A stretch of 64,000 bases of DNA from Paraescarpia echinospica (lineage: Eukaryota; Annelida; Polychaeta; Sabellida; Siboglinidae), in the NCBI GenBank assembly GCA_020002185.1, contig CM034534.1, positions 31,020,851 through 31,084,850 of the forward strand. The letters run 5' to 3'. This document shows positions 42,249 through 52,768 of the stretch, piece by piece (within the stretch, counting starts at the first letter, position 1; every line of letters starts with the position of its first letter). The translations under genes were made by a program, and so were the position numbers. The notes beneath the pieces were generated by a model that saw nothing but the letters and a program-made list of their open reading frames with translations, did no database searches and had not been told where the DNA came from.

Positions 42249-43905
42249 GACGACCTGCTACAACCTTTTCTAGTATTTTGAAAATAAAGCTGAGGTTATA
42301 AATAGGTCTATAAGTGTTTATGTCTTGTTTAGGCAGATATGATTTCTTAAGAAGTGTTGTGACATGGGCGTATTTGAAATCATCAGGAAAACAGCCTGAG
42401 CAAAGTGATGCATTTATAATATTGTTATAGGTCTAATTAGTGTACCGAGACATGCTTTTAGCGGTATTGTTGGAAATGGATCAAGTGCACAAGATTTATT
42501 TGGGGAGGACATAATTATTTTCCTAACTTCATCAATTGTTGCAGGTTCAAATGATACAAATAGAAAATTTACTTGTGGAAAGTCCACACTGACATTAAAA
42601 AAATATGACGTGGGAAAGCAGAACGAATAATATTGATTTTATTCTTAAAGTGACTAGAGAACGAATCACATAGAGACTTAATTGACACATAATCAGATAG
42701 CGATGGAGTAGGCCGTCTGTGTAGAATGTTATTGATGCAGCCCCATAACTGACGCGGGTTATCAGACTTATTTATGGCCATATTTGTATAGTAATCTGAT
42801 TTAGCTTCGGCCATTTGTCAGTTACAGAGGTGACATTGCTTAGAATAGCGCGACCTATCTAATGGCGAGCTCTAAATAACGACGACGCCTTTCAGATAGT
42901 ATAATTTCGGAAGTCATCCATGGAGTCGGTGGCCTTTCTGACACACATTTGGATTTTATAGGTGCATGTTTGTTGAGTAATGCATTGAATACTTGACAGT
43001 ACTGTTTATATAAGTCAGATAGATGTTTTTTTATATCTGTGATAAGGTCGGATTTAAGGATAACAGCCATTAAAGCTGTAATGTCAATCCTGTGAATGGC
43101 TATGTAAGACACATTGTGTTTCGACTCTAATGGGGTTATATAAACGTTAACATTAGTCATGCCATTGTGGTGGTCTGATAACCCATCTGAAACAGTAGTA
43201 GAACGGGTTATCAAGAGGTCAAGCCAATGGCCTTGTATATGTGTCGATGGTAACATGTTGTTTCAAATCAAAGGATGCCAGAATATCATCAAACATAGTT
43301 GTAGTTGTAGAATGTATATCCAAATGTAGATTAAAATCACAAAGAATATAAAATTCTGAATGAATAATTGATTTTCCAACAAATCCTGAAAGTCTTCAAA
43401 GAAATTTACCGGATGTCCTGGAGGGGGATACATACAAACAAAGTATGCGAAGAAAGAAGAATTTGAAATTTCAGCACAGATGGAGTATAAACTGGAGTAT
43501 TCAGGGTTGGAATGTAATTTAACTTTGAACTGCTGTGATATTTGAAAGCCAACACCACCTCCACGGCCGACTAAACGTGGTCGATGGTGAAAGGTGTAAC
43601 CAGAAGGGGAAACATCGGAAATGCATGCAGGTGTATCATGTGGTCTGAGTCAGGTCCCAGTTACAGCAAGAATGTATATTTTCTTTGAAATTAATAAATC
43701 ACAAAGTGAGTCTGTCTTATCTCGCACAGATCGAACGTTTTTAGTGGCCACCCGAATGTTTCGTCTAACAGCTGGCTCAGGATTGAAACTTACATGCCCT
43801 GCTAGTAATAACATTATTGCTAATTTCAATGTTGGCATAGAGTGGGGGATTGGCAGTAAATATATATTATAACAAACATGAAGACATAGCAGGCTATGCA
43901 ACATT
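42249..43905 (-). mobile_element. L2-type LINE copy A, 5' half
   Basis: Minus-strand pieces of one element: endonuclease (VATKNVRSVRDKTDSLCDLL at ~43750, GRGGGVGFQIS at ~43540, LDLLITRS...SDHH at ~43170), linker (42855-43256; 42569-42814 with PRQLWGCINNILH), then RT entry (TYRPIYNLSFIFKILEKVVAG, ~42260-42330). Interrupted at 42248 by transposon A and resumed at 39248. Frames are broken in several places. Confidence 0.85.
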
Positions 43906-44265
43906 TAAATAGAATGATGTATTATAGTGTGATTAGGAAAAAGCACATTAAAATGATTATATGTCAATGGTTTGCATAAAACAAAGCAGAAAACACCCAA
44001 TAAGAATAATGGTGACATAATTATGTTACACTATTATGATATTCAGTAGAAATGAATAGAGCAAAACCATATAATTATATATCATATAGAAAATAAATAG
44101 TACAGAATGTTAAGTCCAGAGCAAGGCTAAGGCGTAAATAAAAAACTAAATTATATTTACAAGATCATTAATAATTATTATATAGGCCTATAGATTGAAA
44201 AAAAAATGGAATGTACTTGCCGTGATCGTATCACAACAATAACCGATTTTAGACCATTGCTTACT
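43906..44265. other. Spacer between two LINEs
   Basis: AT-rich, nothing recognised; may hold the L2 5' region. Confidence 0.4.
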
Positions 44266-44269
44266 TACT

Positions 44270-46085
44270 TACTTAATCCTTTTCACGTGGAGTTGCGTAT
44301 AAGGCCGCCAACAGAGCTTACCACTGTGATCTATCTGTCGCATATATTTTGAAGTATCCCCAGGTCTATCCCTGCTCTTTCATCTCTTTCTTTACCGTCC
44401 TCCTCCAGGTCTCTTTCGGTCTACCTCTCTTTCTCCGGCCATCAGGCATGTCCGATCAATCTCCACCTACGCCTCTGGATTTCTTGGGTGATGGATTTGG
44501 CAGCAGTCCTTCTGTGTAGCTCGACGTTCGTGATGATGTTCAGCTAAAATATGTTGAGAATTCTTCGAAATCATCTGTTCTGGTAGACTTCTAGCTTGTG
44601 GCTGATGGTCATTTTCATCTTCTATCTTACAGAAAGGTGCTCAAAACGTTGCTCTTGAACAGTCTGATCTTGATCGTGCTGATGCGTCTTGATCTCCACG
44701 TACTTGCTGTGCTGTGCTGCAAATGCTTGGCTGGCCTTTGAAATCCTTGTTCTTATCTCTTTTTTTGTGTCGCCGCTGGTTGTCATTTTGGAGCCCGGGT
44801 ACGTGAAATCTTCCATATTTTCGATTTCTTCACCATTAAGCATGGTGACTGCTTCCGTTCTGCTGTTCATCCGTAAGTGCTTTGTTTTTTTGTGTTGATC
44901 TTCAGCCCAATCTGTCTTGATGTTCTTGCCACGCTATCTGTCTTGGTTTGTATATCCTTGTGTCGATGTGAAAAAGCAGCGCTATATCGTCGGCAAAATC
45001 CAAGTCTTCCAAATGGCTTGAAAGGGTCCACCGTATACCTCTTCTTCCTTCACTAACCATACTCTTCATAATCCAGTCTATTCCAAGGACGAAGAGATAG
45101 GGTGAGAGTATACACCCCTGTTTCACCCCGGTGCTGACTTTAAAGGTATCGGTCAATTCATCGTTCCCATATGTTACTAAAAATCTCTGTCAGTAACCTT
45201 GGTGTCTGTGTTTCTTCTGGCTTCGTCATTTCTGCTATCACTCCATCCACTCCTGCTGTCACTCCATCCACTCCTGCTGTCACTCCATCCACTCCTACTG
45301 CCTTACCATTCTTCATTCCCATGATCGCTGCTTTTACCTCGTCCATAATTGGTTCGTTTACGTTGATGTCCAGATCCTCTATTGCTGCTGGTATATATGC
45401 TGCGTCAGGAGGTTCTGGCCTGTTCAGAATGGTCTGAAAATGTTCTTTCCACCGTGAAATCTTATCAGCTTCAGTGAATATGATGTTGTTTTCCTTGTTT
45501 TTTTTCACCGGTACATCGTTGTTGCTGAACCCTCCATTTAGAGGTTTGGTAATTCTATATAGAGAGTCTTTTGGACGCTTCGCCTGCCTCATCTGCACGT
45601 TTTTCTATGTACGTTTTCTTGTCTGTCTTTGCCGATCTTTTTGCTTCTTTGTCTAGTTCTGTGTATTTCCCTTAAGTTAGTGCTGAACCCTCTCTGATCT
45701 GGTTGAACTTATTTTCTGTTTGATTTCTTTTCTTTCAGCAATTTTCTGCCAAGTTTTTGCCTGAATCCATTTTTTTTCTTCTTTTGTATCCTAAGACTTT
45801 CTCTCCTGTTTCTCTGAAAGCTTGATTGAAGGCGTCAATATTCATTTCCTGTTACCCTCCCAGAACTTGGAAGCGGTTCTTAAATTCTTTCTTTTAGTCT
45901 GGTAGAGTCAATCACTCTTCCCCTTTCCTGTCCTCTTCTTGCCTTGCGCAATTTCAGGGTGATGTTTCCTACAAGCTGGCTGTGGTCTTCCAACGGGATG
46001 CGAACCATTTTCCCGAGGAACCGTTGCTGGAATTACTCTGGGGTCTTCGGGTGGCAGAGACGAATGACCCATATTTTATTAATTC
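44270..46085 (-). mobile_element. RTE-like LINE fragment
   Basis: Minus strand, broken frames. N to C: connector (DHSQLVGNITLKLRKARRG, ~46000), linker with YRITKPLNGG, WKEHFQTILNRPEPPD, IMGMKNGKAVGVDGV (45158-45598), VSTGVKQGCILSPYLF and LEDLDFADDIALL (44902-45156), then thumb and C-terminus (NMEDFTYPGS, IQRRRWRLIGHA). The FADD catalytic box is intact, but the element is fragmented and the endonuclease start was not found. Confidence 0.82.
45237..45300 (-). repeat. 21-bp triplication inside the RTE-like RT
   Basis: Three in-frame copies of cactccatccactcctgctgt encode GVDGVTA repeated. GVDGI/V is a conserved RT motif normally present once. Confidence 0.9.
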
Positions 46086-46194
46086 ACATGTTGTAGAGCA
46101 GTAACACAGGCGGATTTGGATACCCTTTAGCTATGGTATACAAGTATATTAGCACAGCAGATTCGATACTTAATTTTCTCTTCAGCGGTCGTGA

Positions 46195-46592
46195 ACTGCA
46201 CACCCTTACACTCCCCTGGTCTTGAGTTTCACCCAAAAAAATCAAACTTGTTTATTCAAACGAAACTCTTTTCCATCAAGCGGAATTCTTTTTATCTTAG
46301 CGGGGGTGCGTACGTACCCATAGCACCCCAGTCTACGGGCCTGACATATTTAGGTACACACTTGCGATGACGGGAAATGAAACTAAAATGAACCATACAG
46401 CTTAATTTGGAAGTACTGTAAAATGACAAATATGGCGCGTGTGTGCAATATTTTGAAGCTTGAAATCGAGAAATATACATTCGCATGCATCACATTGATA
46501 TTTCAACAATTTTGAGCGAATTTGACTGTATATTAAATGTACAAATACTACATGTAATTATTATGATCTTGTGTGAGTACGTAAACAAAGTT
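46195..46592 (-). repeat. Right copy of the ~400-bp inverted repeat pair
   Basis: Reverse complement of 29460-29862. The inner boundary (gtgaactgcacaccc) and outer boundary (acaaagtttcacc) both match. Confidence 0.85.
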
Positions 46593-47500
46593 TCACCTAT
46601 GACCTTGACCTTCCGCCTAACCATTTGTACCTACTTTACTAGTCTTCATCACGCCAATAAAAATTATATAGTATGCAGGGAAAGTGCGAAATTTTGGTGC
46701 TAGCGCCAAGCAGTTATTTTTGTCAGAGGCACCAATGGCATAGGCAAGATTTTGTACTAGAGGGGTATATGCGAGCAAACGAAGACAGAGCCCCTTTTGT
46801 GGGGAGCGGGTTATGAGCGTACTTGCAAAGTCCCTCCAAAAACTGATTCAAACAAAATTATGTTCTTTGAAAAAGAAAAAAAAATTGTATTCGACAGTTT
46901 TTCAACACAAATCTGAGCCGTCATGTTTAGGGAATTACTTCTACAGTAACCCAACTCAATTATTGTAGAGGTCGGACGTACGTTTATCGGTCGTCTCTCT
47001 TCACATTTCTTCCACTACAACTTGTATTCATCTTACCAATTATTGTCGGATCTTCAAAATGTTCCAAGAACAAGACGGTTGGACACTCCAGTTGTTTCTA
47101 CTGTTTGTCCGCATCACCTGCGATGGGATGCGAACAATTGGTGTTGACTGCTTGCTATTGGTGAAAGACAAAAACCAAAGTTCACTGTCGTCGATAACCA
47201 TGTTGAGAGTCGGCTAGAATAAGTTGATTCTATAGTAGCGCTTTATCTCAATCTTGGGCTGATAAACAATAGGCCCCAAACAGATCGTGCGTACAAGGAT
47301 GAAAAACAGTCCCCGGTGACGGGTTGGGGGCTTTGAGTCCCTAAACTTTATCCACCCACACATTTTCCGAGATTGTGGGGCATAGTCCTCTTAGCTCCCC
47401 CTCTTGCTATGTCACCGATAGACTATGTCTCTCTTTGAGAACAATATGACGTATTCCTTAATTGTAAGGTATGTGCCGTTTGAATAAAATATCTAGCATG
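46593..47500. other. Spacer, no recognised feature
   Basis: No coding or repeat signal identified. It may contain the promoter or 5' exons of the gene model that follows. Confidence 0.4.
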
Positions 47501-47506
47501 TGATTT

Positions 47507-49258
47507 ATGAGAATGTCGCTTACAACAGAGTCTAGCGGAAACGAATGTCACGTGATGAAATACGTCATCGCGTTTATTACTCATGACGTTGCTTTGGCAA
47601 CTAAGGTCATTCTCACTTCAGGCATCATTTTGGATGAGAAACGATTCACACAAAATATCAAGCATCAGTGTAAAGGTAATGTAGCCCTATGGCATTTGCA
47701 GTAATCGTATTTCTTTCAAAATAATGTTATATAAAATTATAACAGTAATGCAAAAGCAACAATTATCTTTCTTGCTCATTTGTTGGAATTTGTTTTGGAT
47801 TGTGTCATTTATAATATATGATGCCTATTCATTTACATCCAGATACAACCGTTCTGATGGAGCCAATTCCGACAATATGTCAAGGAAGAATAGACAACAG
47901 AGATTTGAATTGTGCTCGCAGCACTACACTGACATGCGCAAGAAACAATTTTAAACAAGCAATCAACAGAAGAAACTTGGTGGCAGTTATAACCGGCCGG
48001 CCTCCATACGTTATTCCGTTCTTCTGCAAAACAAGTTCCACCAGACATTTCTTCACTACGTCAAAAAATGGGGCACAGCAATTTGCTGGCAGCAGTTGTG
48101 ATCAAGCTGATATATTAGTTACGCGTTTGCCGGGTGAAAGTGCCTTGCCAGAAAGACCAACTCTATTCAGTGGTCGTCTGCAAAATTGTTATGTTCCAAG
48201 AGATGCAGCATCTATTCGTATATCAAGCATTCCTACAATGTGTGACGGTGCAGATCAACTATCAAAAGCATTCCACGCAGCCAATTTGCAGAATGATGAT
48301 AATTATTCTTCCAGCACACAGGCATACTTGGGACAGTTTAAAGCTAACGTGAATCCGCAGCACGTACTGTTTATCGCAGGGGCATGGCGTACCCTATACG
48401 GAGAATGGTTCCGTGGTTGTTTTGTTAACAAGATCAAACCAGTTCCTGGAGAAATACGTCCAAACGGTAAGCGAACAATTATAGCAAATAAACATAGTAT
48501 CCTGTTTTGGAAATGTGGCAAGTTACCTTTATGAATCCTTGTTTGCACAGACGGAGCTTTCGGCATCCTCTCGATGCCGAAAGCTCCGTCTGAGCAAACA
48601 ACAATTCAGAAAGGTAACTTACCACATTTCCAAAATGATGAACGTAACTAAATCATCTGGAACAACTTATATGTATTCCTTAGTATCCTGTGTTTGATTT
48701 ATCAGACATGTTCCTACAATTGGTAGTGATAGTGATCATGGTAATGGTATGTTATAGTGTTTGATGTTGTTGTAGTTGAGATCGTCATGATTATAACGAT
48801 GGTATAGTCATTAGTAAACAGTCACATGAGCGATACGTTATAATTACTTGAATGTTAACGTTGTCAATGTTTTGTTAATTAAAGGTTACGCCCACCACGG
48901 CCACACCCCACCAGACAACCCGCGCTACATGGATGCTTGCGAACGTCATACCTGGCGACGTTTGGAGCGGGCCCGACAACGTCTGGAGACGTTGTTCCAA
49001 TGTACGCAGCGGACCGCCAGTCCCGTCCATCCAGCTTCGTGCACTTACAGTAACGCTCGTCTTAATAACGTCTCGACGTTGCAACAACAGCCGTCTATAG
49101 TACAAAGTTGCAGTATTAGCGAAAGGAATCGGTTTATTCACATTACGGCCGCTTGTAAAAAGCGAAGAAGTTGCAAACATAACAGCAAATATTTTAGTCG
49201 TTCAACGAAACGCCAGAAACATCTTTTCAGAAGTTCGTCTTCAGGTGTTTCTCCTTAA
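47507..49258 (+). CDS. Unrecognised three-exon gene model
   Basis: Exons 47507-47675, 47843-48466 and 48885-49258. Junctions: AAAG|GTAATG to TACATCCAG|AT, and AACG|GTAAGC to AATTAAAG|GT; both joins are phase 1 to phase 1, which favours a real gene. The product (~388 residues) is basic with ~20 scattered Cys. The central exon alone is open for 208 codons (TICQGRIDNRDLNCARS, VITGRPPYVIPFFC, ILVTRLPGESALPERP, WRTLYGEWFRGCF). The C-terminus is Arg/Ser/Lys-rich (WRRLERARQRLETLF, then CKKRRSCKHN and a basic tail). No transmembrane segment or known domain; not identified. Exon 1 and the third acceptor (weak pyrimidine tract) are the least sure. It could be a host gene or a transposon gene; a Harbinger transposase lies 2.1 kb downstream on the same strand. 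Confidence 0.5.
48495..48691. mobile_element. Foldback hairpin flanked by 11-bp direct repeats
   Basis: Arms 48505-48567 and 48573-48635 pair nearly perfectly over ~63 bp around a 5-nt loop, including acggagctttcggcatc and its complement. The direct repeat TAGTATCCTGT flanks it at 48495-48505 and 48681-48691. It sits in intron 2 of the gene model, about 30 bp past the donor. Confidence 0.85.
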
Positions 49259-51280
49259 TGAAATTATTTTAATTTCAGTCACTCACTCAACTAGCGTGTA
49301 TTACCCACGTCAGAGGAGGTTATTAATAGTTTCGTACACTGTTTAAGGTGTGAGCAAAAACACCGTAACAATCTAGACTGCCCAACAGTTCCCTGATTCC
49401 CAAATGTCTCACATATCATGTATTCACATTGCACATGTTACGTTCACGTACGCCATGGGCACACATAGGCTTTATATGCACAATGGTAGAAACGCTAATC
49501 AAAACTACATATTCAGGTGCGCCGAATCTTAAAACTGAACAAGAATTTCTTTGAACTATCTGATGGATGTAGGCAGGCGCAGCACAGCGATGGCAGTAGC
49601 GTTGTAATCATCAGAACGTATATATATATGTACTGTTCCATTGTGTCCGTGACCATTGTGATTGTGGAAGGCAACATAGTCTTTGTTTCAAAGACAGTCT
49701 CGCAATACAACCGTTGCCGTGTTATGATGGCACGTAGTTATAGAATCCCTTTCTGCCCCCCATGATCGTGCTCCTCTTGTGTATGACATAGTTTTGTTGT
49801 AAACAGATTTTTATTTGAATACCCTAAATTACGATTCCTTCGATCTGGTTATGATGGTATTGAGTATTAGCCGCGGGGTATCAAAGATAATGTTTAAAAT
49901 GATAATGAGGAAGAAATGCATTAGACACTGTGACGTACAAGAGCTCTACACGGGCGCTCTTTTTGAACAATCCCACGCAATATTCACAGACATCTGACGT
50001 TAGACGTCTTGGGTGTTCCACGATGTGTTTGTCATATTTATGAAAATTGCACACATGTATAAACATGGATATATATCGATATATGCACAGGTCATAACTG
50101 GTGGAATTAAAAGTTGATCTTGTGACGGCGGAGTCTGTGGTTGTTGCACTGCTCCTAAGGGCAATTGTCGCTTGACCATCAAACTGCTGAGGTCCATATA
50201 CGACCCTTGGAAGGACTCGTAACACTTTTTTTTCAAAATTCTCCGGCCGGTATAATTGACTATTGCTCGCAACGATATATGTATGTTCCATACTTATTCG
50301 AAATTACGTAAACTATACACCAACTGATGTATCCAGTAGGCCTATGTCGCATTTGGCCTACGTCACGATCAACATTTTGCGCGTGACCTCCGTCAAGCTT
50401 TACCTTTGCCACCGATGTTGATAACGGTGATATGCGTGAATTGAATCTCATTACTACTGCTGTGTTTTTGTTTTTTTCATAAAGAAACATTTTTGTGGCC
50501 AGAATTTCAACCAAATGTACGACGGAAATTTACAAAAGCACCAAGTGTTTGGCATCCATTGCGGTAGCCAGGTAACTGGTCACGTGGTAGATAGGTGACC
50601 TATTGCCTTACAACAACATCCACGTGGAGTATTCGGCGGTCACGTGCATAATTATGATTGTGACGTAGGAAGAGAGCGGCGTACCGGATCCGTCTAATGA
50701 TGGATCCGCTACCTGTTGCGGTTTGCCATCGTCTGATATCGGACATCGACGTTCTGAGATGACCCTTGCTTCCAAACTGCACCAGTTTCGCGACCTAACG
50801 TTAACCCAGCCTGTGTCTGCTTGAGCACACACCCAGGCTTACATAAGGTGTGAATAATGATGTGCAAGCTGGCTGTTTTCTGGGTGTATCATTATCAACT
50901 CAACTCAAAAGCCGACCTTTAGAATCAACAAGGCGAGCCTTCATCAGTGTATGTTGCTGTTGTACATTCAAGACAATGATAGTCAAATCAGATTACCTCA
51001 AGTTTGACCAACATGGCTACGGCCATGGTAAAGTGACTGTACTGCTATCTGTTCAGCAAGTATTCAACAGACACAGGTTCATGAAACACCAGTTGCATGA
51101 CATCCACCTAACTCCAAATTCCGCCCAAGTCCAAGTTAGGGTCATTACCTGCTAGGTGGCACCTAGCCGCTAAGGACGATTGTACGAAACGCACCCAGCT
51201 GTGTTCGCGCCCAAATTAGAACGCAACTCCTGGGACAACCCCGGGTAGCCCCAACTCGAGCTGGGTATCACATAATGCTG
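49259..51280. other. Unassigned region with minus-strand open frames
   Basis: Frames at 49881-50291 (136 codons), 50000-50272 and 50608-50832 on the minus strand have moderately protein-like stretches (FQGSYMDLSSLMVKRQLPLGA) but no recognised domain or splice structure. A short palindrome around ggatccgtctaatgatggatcc lies near 50686-50707. Confidence 0.3.
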
Positions 51281-51290
51281 TATATAAATG
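51275..51290 (+). promoter_or_regulatory. TATA-like box before the Harbinger transposase
   Basis: tgtatataaatgg lies about 90 bp upstream of the transposase's first ATG, on the same strand. Confidence 0.35.
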
Positions 51291-51370
51291 GCCGCAATCG
51301 TTCACGATTTATAGTGGCGCAGACAGTTAAGAAGAAATCACGTTTTAAGAGATCATTTAAATCCTCTGGA

Positions 51371-52122
51371 TATGTACAACGACGTTCAGCTGTTAGAAAG
51401 GTATCGTTTAAGAAGAGTTGATCTATTCAGAATCGTCGACGAAATTCGTGGCAAATTAGAATTTGGATAACGCCGAAAGGGATTCTTGTTGCCCGAACTT
51501 CAAGTGTTAATTGCGTTGCGATTTTTCGCGTCTGGCCGGGTCCTTCCAGAATGTTGTTGGCGATACAATTCTGGCACAGAATCGACCGTTAGTAGAACAA
51601 TTCATCGTGATCCATAAGCTTTGTACATCTCATTTGTGATGCAGAACTGCGCATTTTAAATTGTGTAATCAAATATCCGGGATCGGCACATGATGCACGG
51701 ATTTTGGAGAGGGCTCAGTTTGAAGGGCCTTCGATGAGAATCCTCGCCCGGCTTTATTCTGGGAAACAGTGCGTACCCGTTACGAGAATGGCTACTGACG
51801 TCTTTTATAAATCCACAGACACCACCAGAATAGCCGCGCTTTTGTGAGCACGAGAGGAACAATAGAAAGATGCAACGGAGTCCTGGAACGGCGACTTCAC
51901 TGTCTGCATAAAGAATTGCGATACTGTCCAGAGACGGCATGCAAAATCATCACAGCGTGCTTGGTGTTGCATAATATGGCTTTGGAATTTGGCACACCCG
52001 ACCCCGACCCACACGACAACATTGATGATGATGCTAATAACACTGTCTGCAATGACAATCCCACCATTTCAGGAAGAGCTATGCGTCAACGCATTGTTCA
52101 ACAACACGTTACAAGAAGGTAA
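51371..52122 (+). pseudogene. PIF/Harbinger transposase, broken
   Basis: N-terminal part: MYNDVQLLERYRLRR, FRIVDEI, LPELQVLIALRFFASG and STVSRTIH, with one stop (TAA in place of the residue after LEFG). About 85 residues holding the first catalytic Asp are deleted near 51615. Then HLICDAELRILN..IKYPGSAHDARIL, a shifted GNSAYPLREWLLTSFINPQTPPE, and RGTIERCNGVLERRLHCLHKEL...ACLVLHN. The usual GDSGYP box reads GNSAYP, so the second Asp is lost; the Glu of TIE remains. The C-terminal frame is open to 52122. TIRs were not identified. Confidence 0.9.
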
Positions 52123-52768
52123 GTCTTTACAAGCTGGACGCTTTATTAGTTAGATCGTACCTATTATATCAATAAACGACATGCTATATTAACATCCCAT
52201 AGCTGTAACCAGCTACTTACATAATAAACTGGACGTACCTGCAAAATCGCTGTAGCATCTACGGAGATTTTATTCATCACCATACAAGCAGAAACTCACT
52301 CAACACAGAGCTATTTGATGATAATCATGTTATATTCTGACGCAATGGCAACTTATCTAATGAACTCACAATGCATAATTATGTAAATGACTCTCTTACG
52401 TATTTTCGATGTATGTCTACTTTGCATTTACTGAACAAGTACACAGCAATTAGTGCTAGAAACAAAGTCAGATCAAACTCAAATCATGGAGTGTGATTAA
52501 TTGTAGAAATGCTATGGTTGTTTACTGCTGCGCTAATTTCTTTTGCAGCAGTTGAATTTCAAGCTGAAGTATTTTTATAGATCTTTTATTTCAATGTCTT
52601 TTTGCAGGTAGATAGTGCAGAGGTCGTCAACAGTTGATGTGGACTGTCTCTTCCTCTTCCTGCTCGTGGTGAGACGATTGAAGGCTCTTTCGCCCGCAAC
52701 GTGTCATTGTCATCAACTCCCACAGTGACATTGTCTCCAAAGTCTAAAGGAGTGCAGCACCTTGTGGG
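52123..52768. other. Spacer, no recognised feature
   Basis: AT-rich; may include the 3' end of the Harbinger element. The minus frame at 52586-52894 is not protein-like. Confidence 0.4.
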
